From contig NZ_CP017476.1 in the NCBI RefSeq assembly GCF_001761385.1, positions 186,001 to 250,000 of the forward strand: a stretch of DNA of 64,000 bases. Reading direction: 5' to 3'. This document shows positions 40,207 through 48,530 of the stretch, in pieces. Source of the DNA: Hydrogenophaga crassostreae. GTDB lineage: Bacteria; Pseudomonadota; Gammaproteobacteria; Burkholderiales; Burkholderiaceae_C. The translations under genes and the position numbers were made by a program. A model generated the notes under the pieces. It was given only the letters and a program-made list of their open reading frames with translations, was not told the origin of the DNA and ran no database searches. How positions within the stretch are numbered: the first letter of the stretch is position 1; each line of letters starts with the position of its first letter.

Positions 40207-41331
40207 TCAAACCACCAAGAAAGGCACCCTTTGCGCGACCGCACACAGCAACTCGTAGGCAATCGTCCCGGCGGCTTCAGCCACCTCGTCCACGGGCAAC
40301 ACCGCGCCTGTGGAGGGCGATTCACCCCAGCAAATCACCTCTGCGCCGACCCCGACCGAGGCATCGAGGTGTGTGAGGTCGACCGTGACCATGTCCATGC
40401 TCACCCGCCCCACGATTCGGGTGCGAATGCCGTTGATCAATACCGGTGTGCCGGTTGGTGCGTGGCGCGGATAGCCATCGGCGTAGCCACAGGCAATCAC
40501 GCCCACGCGCATTGGACCATCGGCCGTGAACGCCGAGCCGTACCCCACGGTGTCGCCGGCCTGCAGCGATTGCACGCCGATCACGCGGGTTGAAAGCGTC
40601 ATGGCGGACGTCAGCCCCCATGTGGCAGCGGTGTTCTCCGGGTGGTCGGGCGCGCTGCCGTAGAGCGCAATGCCTTCGCGCACCCAGTCGGCCGCCAGGG
40701 TGGTGACTGCGCCTTCGCCACGCAATGGGCTGCCGGCGTGGCGCAGGATCGCCGCGCTGTTGCACAGCGTGCGCTCCCCCGGCAAGTCGGCTGTGACGGT
40801 TTCGAACGCCGCCACCTGGTGGGCGATGCCCCGGGGACCGTCGGCGTCGCTGAAGTGCGTCATGAGGGAAATCTCTTCCACCTGTGGCAAAGCGTTGAGC
40901 CGCGCCCAGGCGGCGCGAAAGGCGGTGGGCGCAAAGCCCAGCCTGTTCATGCCGCTGTTGAGCTTGAGAAAAACGCGGTGTGGCGCCTGCGTTTTATGGG
41001 CTGCCAGCCAGTCGAGCTGTTCGGTGCAATGCACCGTGTGCCAAAGACCCAGCCGCGAACACAACTCCAGATCGCGGGGCTCAAAGACGCCCTCGAGCAT
41101 CAGTATCGGGCCACGCCAGTCCAGCGCGCGAATGCGCTGGGCTTCGTCGAAATCGAGCATGGCAAAGCCGTCGGCGCTGCGCAAACCCTCGAACGCGCGC
41201 TCGATGCCGTGACCATAGGCGTTGGCTTTGACCACGGCCCAAACCTTCGCGTCCGGTGCGCGCAGACGGGCCTGGTTCAGGTTGTGGCGCAGGGCGGCGG
41301 AGTGAACGGTGGCAAGAATCGGACGGGGCAT
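40207..41331 (-). CDS. alr: Alanine racemase
   Basis: PLP enzyme of 374 residues making D-alanine for peptidoglycan. The PLP lysine is in WAVVKANAYGHG (Lys35), the second catalytic residue Tyr is in TVGYGSAF, and the family phrases KLNSGMNRLGF and GRVSMDMVTVDL are intact. The length is normal. It diverges from lplT, with 211 bp between starts, and its stop lies 131 bp from the RND operon start on the same strand, though that promoter lies between them. Confidence 0.96.
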   Translation of the reverse strand: MPRPILATVHSAALRHNLNQARLRAPDAKVWAVVKANAYGHGIERAFEGLRSADGFAMLDFDEAQRIRALDWRGPILMLEGVFEPRDLELCSRLGLWHTVHCTEQLDWLAAHKTQAPHRVFLKLNSGMNRLGFAPTAFRAAWARLNALPQVEEISLMTHFSDADGPRGIAHQVAAFETVTADLPGERTLCNSAAILRHAGSPLRGEGAVTTLAADWVREGIALYGSAPDHPENTAATWGLTSAMTLSTRVIGVQSLQAGDTVGYGSAFTADGPMRVGVIACGYADGYPRHAPTGTPVLINGIRTRIVGRVSMDMVTVDLTHLDASVGVGAEVICWGESPSTGAVLPVDEVAEAAGTIAYELLCAVAQRVPFLVV

Positions 41332-41542
41332 GGTGGATCTTCTGAGGGTTGAAAGAACCGACGGCGGCTCAAAACGGTTCGGGTTTCTGCGAAGTGTGGG
41401 ATCTGAGAGGCTTTAGGTATTACAGGCTGTCACAAATGGCGTGCTATAACCAGCATCCCTTGAGACCGTACGCCGAACTTTCGCACAAAACAGCCGCCTC
41501 AAGCCCAGCGCTTGGACCCTTGCGGCCTACAAAATCATCTGC

Positions 41543-42826
41543 ATGAAGCGCGGCTTCTACACCATCATGACGGCGCAGTTTTTCAGCTCGCTGGCTGACA
41601 ACGCGTTGTTTGTGGCCGCCATCGAGTTGTTGCGCAGCAATGGTGAGCCCAGGTGGCAGGCCGCAGCACTGGTTCCTCTTTTTGCCTTGTTTTACGTGCT
41701 GTTGGCGCCTTTTGTAGGGGCTTTTGCCGACGCCAAGCCCAAAGGGCAGGTCATGTTTCTCAGCAATGCCATCAAGGTGGTGGGTTGTTTGCTGATGCTT
41801 GTAGGTGTGCACCCACTTCTTGCCTACACATTGGTTGGTCTCGGTGCCGCTGCCTACTCTCCCGCCAAATACGGCATCTTGACCGAATTGCTTCCACCCT
41901 CCCAGCTGGTCAAGGCCAATGGCTGGATCGAAGGGTTGACGATTGCGTCCATTATTCTGGGTGTCCTGCTGGGCGGTCAGTTGGTCTCACCATGGGCAGC
42001 AAGCGCGCTGCTCGCCATCGATATTCCGGGTTTGCATACCGGCATCGATCACCCAGCCGAAGCCGCCATTGCGGCGCTGGTGATCATCTATGCACTGGCA
42101 GCCTGGTTCAATACCCGCATTCCCTTGTCGGGTGTCACACCACGGCCGATGCCGAAGAATCCGCTGGCGCTGCTGCCCGATTTCTGGCGCTGCAACATGC
42201 GGCTGTGGCGCGATCACCTGGGGCAGATCTCCCTCTCAACCACCACCCTGTTCTGGGGTGTGTCCGGCAACCTGCGCTACATCGTGCTGGCATGGGCCGG
42301 GGCCGCGCTGGGCTACTCCACCACACAAGCGTCCAGCCTGGTGGGTGTGGTGGCTCTGGGCACCGCGGTGGGAGCGGTGGTGGCTTCCATGCGCATGAAG
42401 CTCGATCAGGCCACACGCGTGATGCCGCTGGGCATTGCCATGGGTGTGCTGGTGATCTGCATGAATTTCATCGACAACGTGTGGGTTGCCGCGCCATTTC
42501 TTGTTTTGCTCGGTGGCCTGGGCGGCTTTCTGGTGGTGCCGATGAACGCCTTGTTGCAGCACCGGGGCCACAACCTGATGGGCGCGGGCCGCTCCATCGC
42601 GGTGCAGAACTTCAACGAGCAGGCTTGCATCCTGTTTCTGGGTGCGGCCTACAGCGCTTCCACGGCCGCCGGTGTGTCGTCCATGCTGGCCATCACGGCC
42701 TTCGGGTTGGTGGTGGGTGGTTTCATGTGGGTGATCATGAAATGGCACCAATACAACCTGCGCACCCATCCCCATGAACTGGAGCGCCTGATGGAGATCG
42801 CGCGCCGCGACGACCTTCACGGGTAG
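41543..42826 (+). CDS. lplT: Lysophospholipid transporter LplT
   Basis: Major-facilitator permease of 427 residues with 12 membrane helices. It starts MKRGFYTIMTAQFFSSLADNALF, as in LplT, and has GAAAYSPAKYGILTELLPPSQLVKANGWIEG after the fourth helix. LplT flips lysophospholipids to the cytoplasmic leaflet for re-acylation. In E. coli it is fused in operon with aas; no acyltransferase gene follows here, and the next sequence is a degenerate dispersed repeat. Confidence 0.94.
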   Translation: MKRGFYTIMTAQFFSSLADNALFVAAIELLRSNGEPRWQAAALVPLFALFYVLLAPFVGAFADAKPKGQVMFLSNAIKVVGCLLMLVGVHPLLAYTLVGLGAAAYSPAKYGILTELLPPSQLVKANGWIEGLTIASIILGVLLGGQLVSPWAASALLAIDIPGLHTGIDHPAEAAIAALVIIYALAAWFNTRIPLSGVTPRPMPKNPLALLPDFWRCNMRLWRDHLGQISLSTTTLFWGVSGNLRYIVLAWAGAALGYSTTQASSLVGVVALGTAVGAVVASMRMKLDQATRVMPLGIAMGVLVICMNFIDNVWVAAPFLVLLGGLGGFLVVPMNALLQHRGHNLMGAGRSIAVQNFNEQACILFLGAAYSASTAAGVSSMLAITAFGLVVGGFMWVIMKWHQYNLRTHPHELERLMEIARRDDLHG

Positions 42827-42832
42827 ATTGGG

Positions 42833-42892
42833 CACCCCCCGCGCTGCGCTTTCAGCGCGTCACCCCCCAGGGGGCGATGCTGGCGGCCTGGC
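42833..42892. repeat. Degenerate GC-rich dispersed repeat after lplT
   Basis: CACCCCCCGCGCTGCGC, CACCCCCCAGGGGGCGATGC and GGCGGCCTGGCG follow in the same order as in the other copies of the family (compare 46606-46655). It begins about 6 bases after the lplT stop. CCCCCCAGGGGGC is self-complementary and could form a small hairpin at the end of the mRNA. Confidence 0.7.
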
Positions 42893-43030
42893 GAAGACAG
42901 TTCCGCGGCATTCTGGGTTAAGACACGCTCGCCGGAGAGTCATTTGCATGAATGAAATGCCGGGGGTATATGGAAGCGACACACGACGCGGCGTGTCTTA
43001 CCCCAGAACGCCATTGACCGGCGCGGGGGG

Positions 43031-44173
43031 TCAAAAACCGACGTTGGTCTTTTCGAAGCCGTCGAGGCTGACGAGACGGTGTTGGGCCAGTATCCGGTAC
43101 AGCTCGGATTCGGCCACCGAACGCGACAGGTAGGCGTCGCTGCCCGCCAGGCCGGCTTTGAGGCGGTCCATGCTGCCGGCAGTAGGCGCAAACATGACCA
43201 CGACCGAGGTGGTGCCGTTGGCCAGTTTGCGCTGCTTGGCCGCTCGGCACACGGCGTAGGCATCGGGGGATCCATTGAGCCGGTCGATGACCACCAGGCG
43301 GTAGGCGTGCGCCTTGATCATGGCCACGGCTTGCTTGGCTTCGCGCGACCAGTCGATCGCGAAATCGTACTTTTTCAGGCGTTTGTGGAGAATGCGCCCC
43401 TCGACCAGGCTCTCGGCCACCAGCAACACGTCACCCCGGCGCACTTCCGGTACAGGCTTGCTGGCTTCTTCATTGGTCGAGCGGCCGCTTCGCGGACGCC
43501 GGCTCTGCGAAGAATGCGTGTCGGCTGCCATGGGCAGTTCTTCCAGACCGCCGAAGTTGGTGACGCCCATCACGCCCGGGCGTGAAGCCTGTGATTTTTC
43601 GATCTGGGCTGCGGGCGCCGCAGGCCTGGCTGGCATGGCGAGCACTGGCATCGGGGAAGGCGCCATGCGCCGCACCATGGGGCGGGTATTGGGAAACTCG
43701 GTTTCGGCACCGCGTCTGCTGGGCGGACTCTTCTTGGCAGGAGCCAGCGGCATGTGTGCGCTGGAATAGGGTTCGGTCGCGGCGAACCCGCGGTCGCCGC
43801 CTCGCTTGATGGGCGTGGCGGGCGCGTGTGCCGTCAAAGGGGTTGGGCCACTGGCGGGGGCCTTTCGCACGCCGACCAGTTCATCGAGCATGCCCAGAAC
43901 CGCCACCAGCTTGATCGGTTTGCGCTGCAAGGGCCAGCCGGTGCCCCCGTCGTTTTGCCCCACGAGCAACACCTTGCCCGGCAACTCGGCATAGCGCACC
44001 AGATGCAGCGCCTGGGCGTTGTCGGCGTTGACGATCAGAAGCTGGGCATCGATCACTTCGTCCTGCACGGCATAGGCCGGAGGGCGACGGGCGGCCAAAC
44101 GGAAAAACGACTCGAACGTCGCAGATTCGTTTTGTGCAAACCCGACCAGGGCCACTGTGTACGCGCTCACCAT
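43031..44173 (-). CDS. Tandem pseudo-receiver protein (degenerate response regulator)
   Basis: A 380-residue cytoplasmic protein with a receiver-like fold at each end. The N-terminal one (about 5-110, VSAYTVALVGFAQNESATF, AQLLIVNADN, KVLLVGQND) has no clear phospho-acceptor setting. A Pro/Ala-rich linker (about 115-240) follows. The C-terminal one (about 250-380) has GDVLLVAESLVEGRIL instead of the usual acidic pair and YLSRSV where the invariant Lys stands, but keeps Asp in RLVVIDRLNG. It probably signals by protein contact rather than classical phosphorylation. The start at 44173 is preferred over a TTG further up. Confidence 0.75.
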   Translation of the reverse strand: MVSAYTVALVGFAQNESATFESFFRLAARRPPAYAVQDEVIDAQLLIVNADNAQALHLVRYAELPGKVLLVGQNDGGTGWPLQRKPIKLVAVLGMLDELVGVRKAPASGPTPLTAHAPATPIKRGGDRGFAATEPYSSAHMPLAPAKKSPPSRRGAETEFPNTRPMVRRMAPSPMPVLAMPARPAAPAAQIEKSQASRPGVMGVTNFGGLEELPMAADTHSSQSRRPRSGRSTNEEASKPVPEVRRGDVLLVAESLVEGRILHKRLKKYDFAIDWSREAKQAVAMIKAHAYRLVVIDRLNGSPDAYAVCRAAKQRKLANGTTSVVVMFAPTAGSMDRLKAGLAGSDAYLSRSVAESELYRILAQHRLVSLDGFEKTNVGF

Positions 44174-44285
44174 GCCATTGTCTCGCTGATACAAATGAGT
44201 TACCTATTTCATCGAAGTATGCCTGCTTTGTGACAACAGCTTCGAACAACAATGCGATATAGGTCACCAAACTGTGAGCAAAGTG

Positions 44286-45008
44286 TCAAGAAATGGGTGG
44301 TTCCGCTTTTGTGTGTCGCTTTCCGCCCTCTCGGGCGGACACCTGCCTGAGCATGTCGGCCAGGGTGCGCCCTGCCCGAGCCCCAAACCGGCGATCGGCT
44401 GGTGCGATCGAGCGAATGCGGTCAACCCGGAAGCTGCGAAAGTCGGACCGGTTTTCGCACCAGGCCGCAAGCGTCCAGACCGTTCCCCAATAGAAACATC
44501 CCAGAGGCCAGACCGCTCGTGTGGTGTGCTGATTGCGCAAGTCTTCGTAGTCGATCTGCAGCACCTCTCGCTTCTGCGTGGCTTCGCGCAGGGTCTGCAA
44601 CTGACGCGCCACCGCCGGCTCCAGCCCACTGCCCGGCGCGACGATGGGCATGTGTTCGATTTCAGCGCGCATGGAGGCGGGCAAGACCGACATCACGCGT
44701 GACATCGCATCGCTGGCTGCCAGCGCCAGCGCAGGGTCCAGCCATTGGCTGGCCATCTGGGTGGCCATGGCCAGCGCGCGGGCCTCATCAAGCGTGAACA
44801 TCAAAGGCGGCAAATCGAAACCCCGGCCGAGCCGGTAACCCACACCGGCCTCGCCTTCGATAGGCACGCCCTGGTGCTGCAAATCGGCCACGTCGCGGTA
44901 CACCGTGCGCGGCGATACTTCCAGCCGCTCGGCAAGCCAGGCCGCGGTTGACAAACGCCGCCCGCGGATCAGTTGAACGATGGAAAAAAGTCGGTCAGCG
45001 CGGCGCAT
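44286..45008 (-). CDS. YafY/WYL-domain transcriptional regulator
   Basis: A 240-residue regulator: an N-terminal HTH_11 winged helix (MRRADRLFSIVQLIRGRRLSTAAWLAERLEVSPRTVYRDVADLQ), then a WYL-type domain (LQIDYEDLRNQHTTRAVWPLGCFYWGTVWTLAAWCENRSDFRSFRVDRI). It keeps the sequence order of WYL sensors, with Trp-Pro-Leu and the Arg-rich motif. WYL proteins respond to small molecules or nucleic acids. The neighbouring MAPEG, EVE and VOC genes on the same strand upstream could be targets; this is inferred. Confidence 0.92.
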   Translation of the reverse strand: MRRADRLFSIVQLIRGRRLSTAAWLAERLEVSPRTVYRDVADLQHQGVPIEGEAGVGYRLGRGFDLPPLMFTLDEARALAMATQMASQWLDPALALAASDAMSRVMSVLPASMRAEIEHMPIVAPGSGLEPAVARQLQTLREATQKREVLQIDYEDLRNQHTTRAVWPLGCFYWGTVWTLAAWCENRSDFRSFRVDRIRSIAPADRRFGARAGRTLADMLRQVSAREGGKRHTKAEPPIS

Positions 45009-45120
45009 ATGGGGAGGCTGTTCATCGTGATGAAAGAGTCACTTTGCCCTAGGGTTTGAATCGATGGTGGGACAGGCGGCGAGCCGTTCCGCAATTCACC
45101 GTGCATTCTGGCACCGGCGC

Positions 45121-45504
45121 TTACAGCCACGTTTGAATGATGCCCACCAGCGCCAATAGCAAAAGCGCCAAGGTGGGGACCATGGACAGCATGAACCCCA
45201 GGGTGCGCGTTGAAGGTTGGGCAACATAGGCGCGCCAGTATATGAAGCGACCGACCACATACACCACACCCAGGCCGCCCACCAGCCACTCAGGCCAGTA
45301 CTTTCCAGCGATCAGCAGGCCCGCAAGCAAGGCGACCAACATCTCCATGGTGTTCATTTGCACCCGGTACATGCGCTCAAACCCATCATGGCCCGTCATG
45401 GCCGGGGCTTTGAGGCCGGAGTCCCGTCGAGCGCGGCCCGTCATGGCGCCAAAGAAGAAAAACTGCAACACGGCAGTCACGGAAACCAGTTCAACAAACG
45501 GCAT
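45121..45504 (-). CDS. MAPEG family membrane protein
   Basis: A 127-residue inner-membrane protein of four helices with the MAPEG core ERMYRVQMNTMEMLVALLAGLLIAG followed by YVVGRFIYWRAYV, which in eukaryotic relatives forms the glutathione site. Bacterial members are mostly uncharacterised. It lies between the WYL regulator and the EVE gene on the same strand. Length and helices match the family. Confidence 0.92.
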   Translation of the reverse strand: MPFVELVSVTAVLQFFFFGAMTGRARRDSGLKAPAMTGHDGFERMYRVQMNTMEMLVALLAGLLIAGKYWPEWLVGGLGVVYVVGRFIYWRAYVAQPSTRTLGFMLSMVPTLALLLLALVGIIQTWL

Positions 45505-45617
45505 TTTTCAACAACCTTCCCATGTGCAAATGCGGGTGCGTGCGGCGTGCACTCACCACCCAAAATGGCCGAACCGGACAGATCACCGCTTTGTCCCGCG
45601 GCCCCGGCGCCATGTTC

Positions 45618-46115
45618 TCAGAACATGGGCAAAGTCGATATGTGCGGTGCCTGGCCTGACCCAACACCGTGCCCGTGCGCCACAGGTCCCTCAACTGCAC
45701 CCATGGCCCGGCCAATGCAACGCAGGTCAGCGCTTGAGACTTCGAACAAGCCGAAGCGGAACCGGTGGCCCCACCGCTGACGGTCTTCGACGAAATCCAG
45801 CGCATCAAGCAAGGGTGCGATGGGGGCCGGACGGGCCTCCACATAGCGCAGATCGAGACGGTGTGGCACGAAGCCGCCACCCATGTCGATGGCGTACGGC
45901 GCACCGGTTTGCACCACACCAAGGCTGACAAAGCTTTGCAAGCGGTCTTTGCCGCCCATGGTCCGGGCTGGCGCATAGCAGGCGACCCAGTCACCAGCCC
46001 GCAGTCGCCTCAGTGGCCCGGCTTTGCCGTGGCATACCTGCATGAAGCCTTGCTCACGGCCGTGCGAGGCGTGTTCAGCGCAGGCAACGGCGATCCAGCA
46101 GCGCGGCAAGGACAT
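45618..46115 (-). CDS. EVE domain protein
   Basis: A 165-residue protein of the PUA-like EVE family: RCWIAVACAEHASHGREQGFMQVCHGKAGPLRRLRAGDWVACYAPA then GKDRLQSFVSLGVV. EVE domains resemble YTH domains and can bind modified nucleobases in DNA or RNA; several act in modified-DNA restriction, but no restriction partner is seen here. The start at 46115 gives the conserved WIAVA N-terminus; a longer start at 46142 is possible. It follows the VOC gene on the same strand. Confidence 0.88.
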   Translation of the reverse strand: MSLPRCWIAVACAEHASHGREQGFMQVCHGKAGPLRRLRAGDWVACYAPARTMGGKDRLQSFVSLGVVQTGAPYAIDMGGGFVPHRLDLRYVEARPAPIAPLLDALDFVEDRQRWGHRFRFGLFEVSSADLRCIGRAMGAVEGPVAHGHGVGSGQAPHISTLPMF

Positions 46116-46164
46116 GTCGCTCGCGCGGGTGTCCAAGCCCATGGCCTTTGGGTCACAGCCTGGT

Positions 46165-46536
46165 TCAGTCCAGTGCATGCAGCCCCACGCGGTTGCCGTC
46201 GGGATCGGTGATGTGGGCGAAGAAGCCCATGCCGGGCGGCAGCGCCTGGCGCGGTTGTGCGAGCGCACCGCCTGCTGACACGACACGGGCCAGCACGGCA
46301 TCCAGTGAAACGCCTGCGTTCAGGTACACCAGCGTGCCGCAACCTGGATGGGGGCTCTCTGTCACTGGCATGAGCGCACCGCTCACGCCTTCGCCCCGCG
46401 TATAGGGAAACACCGCCATGGCGTTGGGCCCCATGGCCTCGCGTTGCATGGTGCAACCCAGGATCGATTCGTAGAAGCGCTGGGCCCGATCGAGGTCGGT
46501 GACGGCAATTTCAAACCAGTTGATGGCGGTGTTCAT
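46165..46536 (-). CDS. VOC family (glyoxalase-like) protein
   Basis: A 123-residue protein of two beta-alpha-beta-beta-beta modules: INWFEIAVTDLDRAQRFYESILGC and LVYLNAGVSLDAVLARVVSAGGALAQP, ending in MGFFAHITDPDGNRVGLHAL. It resembles single-domain YdcF/PhnB-like members; it may bind metal, but no enzyme role can be named. It is first of a same-strand run with EVE, MAPEG and WYL genes. Directly upstream lies the composite repeat. Confidence 0.9.
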   Translation of the reverse strand: MNTAINWFEIAVTDLDRAQRFYESILGCTMQREAMGPNAMAVFPYTRGEGVSGALMPVTESPHPGCGTLVYLNAGVSLDAVLARVVSAGGALAQPRQALPPGMGFFAHITDPDGNRVGLHALD

Positions 46537-46605
46537 GAGGGCTCCTTTGTGATGAAGACAGCATGGTGCGCCAGCCCTGCTGACACCGGTGTGTCAGCAG
46601 TCTGG

Positions 46606-46790
46606 AGCGACACCCCCCGCGCCTCCCCCCAAGGGGCGATGCGTGTGGCCCGATAAAGCCGGTTCCACCGCATCCCGGGCTGGATACATCTCACGCCAGA
46701 GAGGGTGGTTTTAATCCAGGGCACCAGCGGAACCGGCTTCCCCGGGCCGCCAGTGCCGCCCCCTGGGCGTGACGGCGATGCCGGCTCGGG
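46606..46790. repeat. Composite inverted repeat element between VOC and lrgB genes
   Basis: Two degenerate copies of the GC-rich family face each other. The left arm ends AAGCCGGTTCC at 46656-46666, and the right arm begins with the perfect inverse GGAACCGGCTT at 46729-46739. Outward of these, both arms carry GGCCCG and a C-tract/G-tract (CCCCCCAAGGGG on the left, CGCCCCCTGGGCG on the right). A 62-base unrelated centre lies between the arms. No coding sequence is present, and the layout is that of a small non-autonomous element. Confidence 0.65.
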
Positions 46791-46797
46791 GGGTAGC

Positions 46798-47556
46798 CTA
46801 AACCCAGCGCAGCAACCAGCCAGCCACCAGGGGAAGGGCCACCGCGCTGAACAGCGCCGAGAGCCCCATGGCAAGGCCCGCAAAGGCGCCCGATTCTTCG
46901 TTCACCTGAAAGGCGCGCGCCGTGCCGATGCCGTGAGCAGCGGTACCGAGGGCGAAGCCGCGAACGACGGGGTCGTGGATGCGCAGCGCGTCAAACAGCC
47001 AGCGCGCGCTGGCCGCGCCGAGGATGCCGGTGCAGACCACCAGGACCGCCGTGAGCGAAGGCAGGCCGCCAATCTTTTCTGCAATACCCATGGCCACGGG
47101 CGCGGTGACCGATTTGGGCGCCAGCGATGCCAGCGTGACTTTTGAGGCACCCAGGGCCCAGCCCACACCGATGGCGGTCACGGTCGCCGCCAGCGTGCCC
47201 ACGACCAGGGCGCCGAGCATGGGCAGCCACAGGCGTTTGATGCGCGCGAGTTGCTCCATCAGTGGCACAGCCAGTGCCACCGTGGCGGGCCCGAGCAGGA
47301 AGTGCACAAACTGCGCCCCTTCGAAATAGGTGGCGTAGGGTGTGCCGGTGGCCCAGAGCAGGGTCCCCAGTGCGATGACCGACAGGCCCACCGGGTTGGC
47401 CAGCGAATGAAAGCCGCTGCGCCGATAGAGCAGGAAAGCGCCATGGTAGACCAGCAGGGTGACGGTCAGGCCGAGCAGTGGCGTGGTGGACAGGTATACC
47501 CAGACATCGGCCAGGCGCCCGACGTCCAGGGTGGGCAGCGGCAGGCCTTCGTTCAT
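46798..47556 (-). CDS. lrgB: LrgB/CidB family membrane protein
   Basis: A 252-residue inner-membrane protein with about seven helices. The family signature LAPKSVTAPVAMGIAEKIGG and the later GFALGTAAHGIGTARAF are intact. LrgB works with the holin-like LrgA in control of murein hydrolase activity and, in some bacteria, in pyruvate or glycolate uptake. Its start overlaps the LrgA stop by 4 bases, so the two are coupled. The glycolate oxidase genes glcEF lie 1 kb upstream on the same strand; a glycolate link is possible but unproven. Confidence 0.93.
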   Translation of the reverse strand: MNEGLPLPTLDVGRLADVWVYLSTTPLLGLTVTLLVYHGAFLLYRRSGFHSLANPVGLSVIALGTLLWATGTPYATYFEGAQFVHFLLGPATVALAVPLMEQLARIKRLWLPMLGALVVGTLAATVTAIGVGWALGASKVTLASLAPKSVTAPVAMGIAEKIGGLPSLTAVLVVCTGILGAASARWLFDALRIHDPVVRGFALGTAAHGIGTARAFQVNEESGAFAGLAMGLSALFSAVALPLVAGWLLRWV

Positions 47557-47915
47557 GGCGCGCTGCCGTCTTTGGGCGCGACCCGCTTCATCAGCCAGGC
47601 CATGGTGAGCGCCGCGCTGGCCAGTCCTACCCAGGTGCTGATCACCAAGGCCACACCAATGGCGAAGGCCTCATCGCCCAGGCGCTGCAAATGCAGCATC
47701 ACGCCCACGCCGGCAGGTACAAACAGCAGGGAGAAATGTTGTAGCAGGGTTTGCGTGGTGGGTTTGATGGCCGTGAGCAACGAAGGCCGCAGCATCAGGG
47801 CCAGCAGCAGCGAGGCCATACCCACGACGGGCCCTGGAATCGGCAAGGCCAGCGTGCGCACCAGCGCCTCGCCAATGAGCTGGCAGACAAGCAGCGTGGC
47901 GAGTGCGGGAATCAT
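47553..47915 (-). CDS. lrgA: LrgA/CidA holin-like protein
   Basis: A 120-residue inner-membrane protein with four helices and the family signature LLVCQLIGEALVRTLALPIPGPVVGMASLLLALML. The ATG at 47915 starts as LrgA proteins do; a TTG a few codons upstream is an alternative, and neither has a strong Shine-Dalgarno. It lies 37 bp downstream of the DUF3597 gene and overlaps lrgB (ATGA). Confidence 0.9.
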   Translation of the reverse strand: MIPALATLLVCQLIGEALVRTLALPIPGPVVGMASLLLALMLRPSLLTAIKPTTQTLLQHFSLLFVPAGVGVMLHLQRLGDEAFAIGVALVISTWVGLASAALTMAWLMKRVAPKDGSAP

Positions 47916-47952
47916 CGCCGGCAAAGCCAAGCCTGCTCGCCCGGCACCACGT

Positions 47953-48375
47953 TCAGAGCAGTTCTTTGGGAATGTTGCCGCCGTTGGCTGCAATGTGGCC
48001 CAGCACGTTTTTGTGCAGCCACATGTTCATCTGGGCAGAGTCGGCCATTTTTTCATCAGGGCAGTACAACTCTTTGGCCAGTTCCTTGCGGGCGGTCAGG
48101 CTGCTGTCCAGGCCGAGCAACTTGAGCAGGTCGACGATGGAGGTTTTCCAGTTGAGCTTTTCCGGGTTGGCCGCGGCCTTTTCGGTCAGCAGAGCGACCA
48201 CGTCGACCATGGTGATGGACTGCACCGCCGGGGCTGCGGCTGCCGCGGCGACGGGTGCTGCTGCTGCCGCTGGGGCTGCAGCAGGGGCTGCGGCTGGAGC
48301 AGGAGGCGTGATGACGGGCGCTGCAGCGGCCTCTTTCATGCCAAGCTTTTCAAGAATGTTGCTGAAGAAACCCAT
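47953..48375 (-). CDS. DUF3597 family protein
   Basis: A 140-residue protein that starts MGFFSNILEKLG, has an Ala/Pro-rich low-complexity stretch (about 15-50), then the folded part VDVVALLTEKAAANPEKLNWKTSIVDLLKLLGLDSSLTARKELAKELYCP, typical of DUF3597. AAAGGAT lies before the ATG at 48375. Function is unknown; the fold is a small helical bundle. It is first of the run with lrgA and lrgB. Confidence 0.92.
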   Translation of the reverse strand: MGFFSNILEKLGMKEAAAAPVITPPAPAAAPAAAPAAAAAPVAAAAAAPAVQSITMVDVVALLTEKAAANPEKLNWKTSIVDLLKLLGLDSSLTARKELAKELYCPDEKMADSAQMNMWLHKNVLGHIAANGGNIPKELL

Positions 48376-48530
48376 GATCAATCCTTTGGTGGCGTCAAAA
48401 AACAAAAAGCAGGAGCGGACGCTGACGACCCTGCGCTGCAAGCATATCGCCATTGCACCCAATCGGCGTGACGCTTGGCCGAATCAGGCCGTGCGCAGCA
48501 CACCGCGGTGTGCACAAGTGCCTCAGGGTG

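Noticed and set aside
42833..42892. Rho-independent terminator of lplT
   Set aside because: The stem is short and no T-run follows; similarity to the dispersed repeat family is the better explanation.
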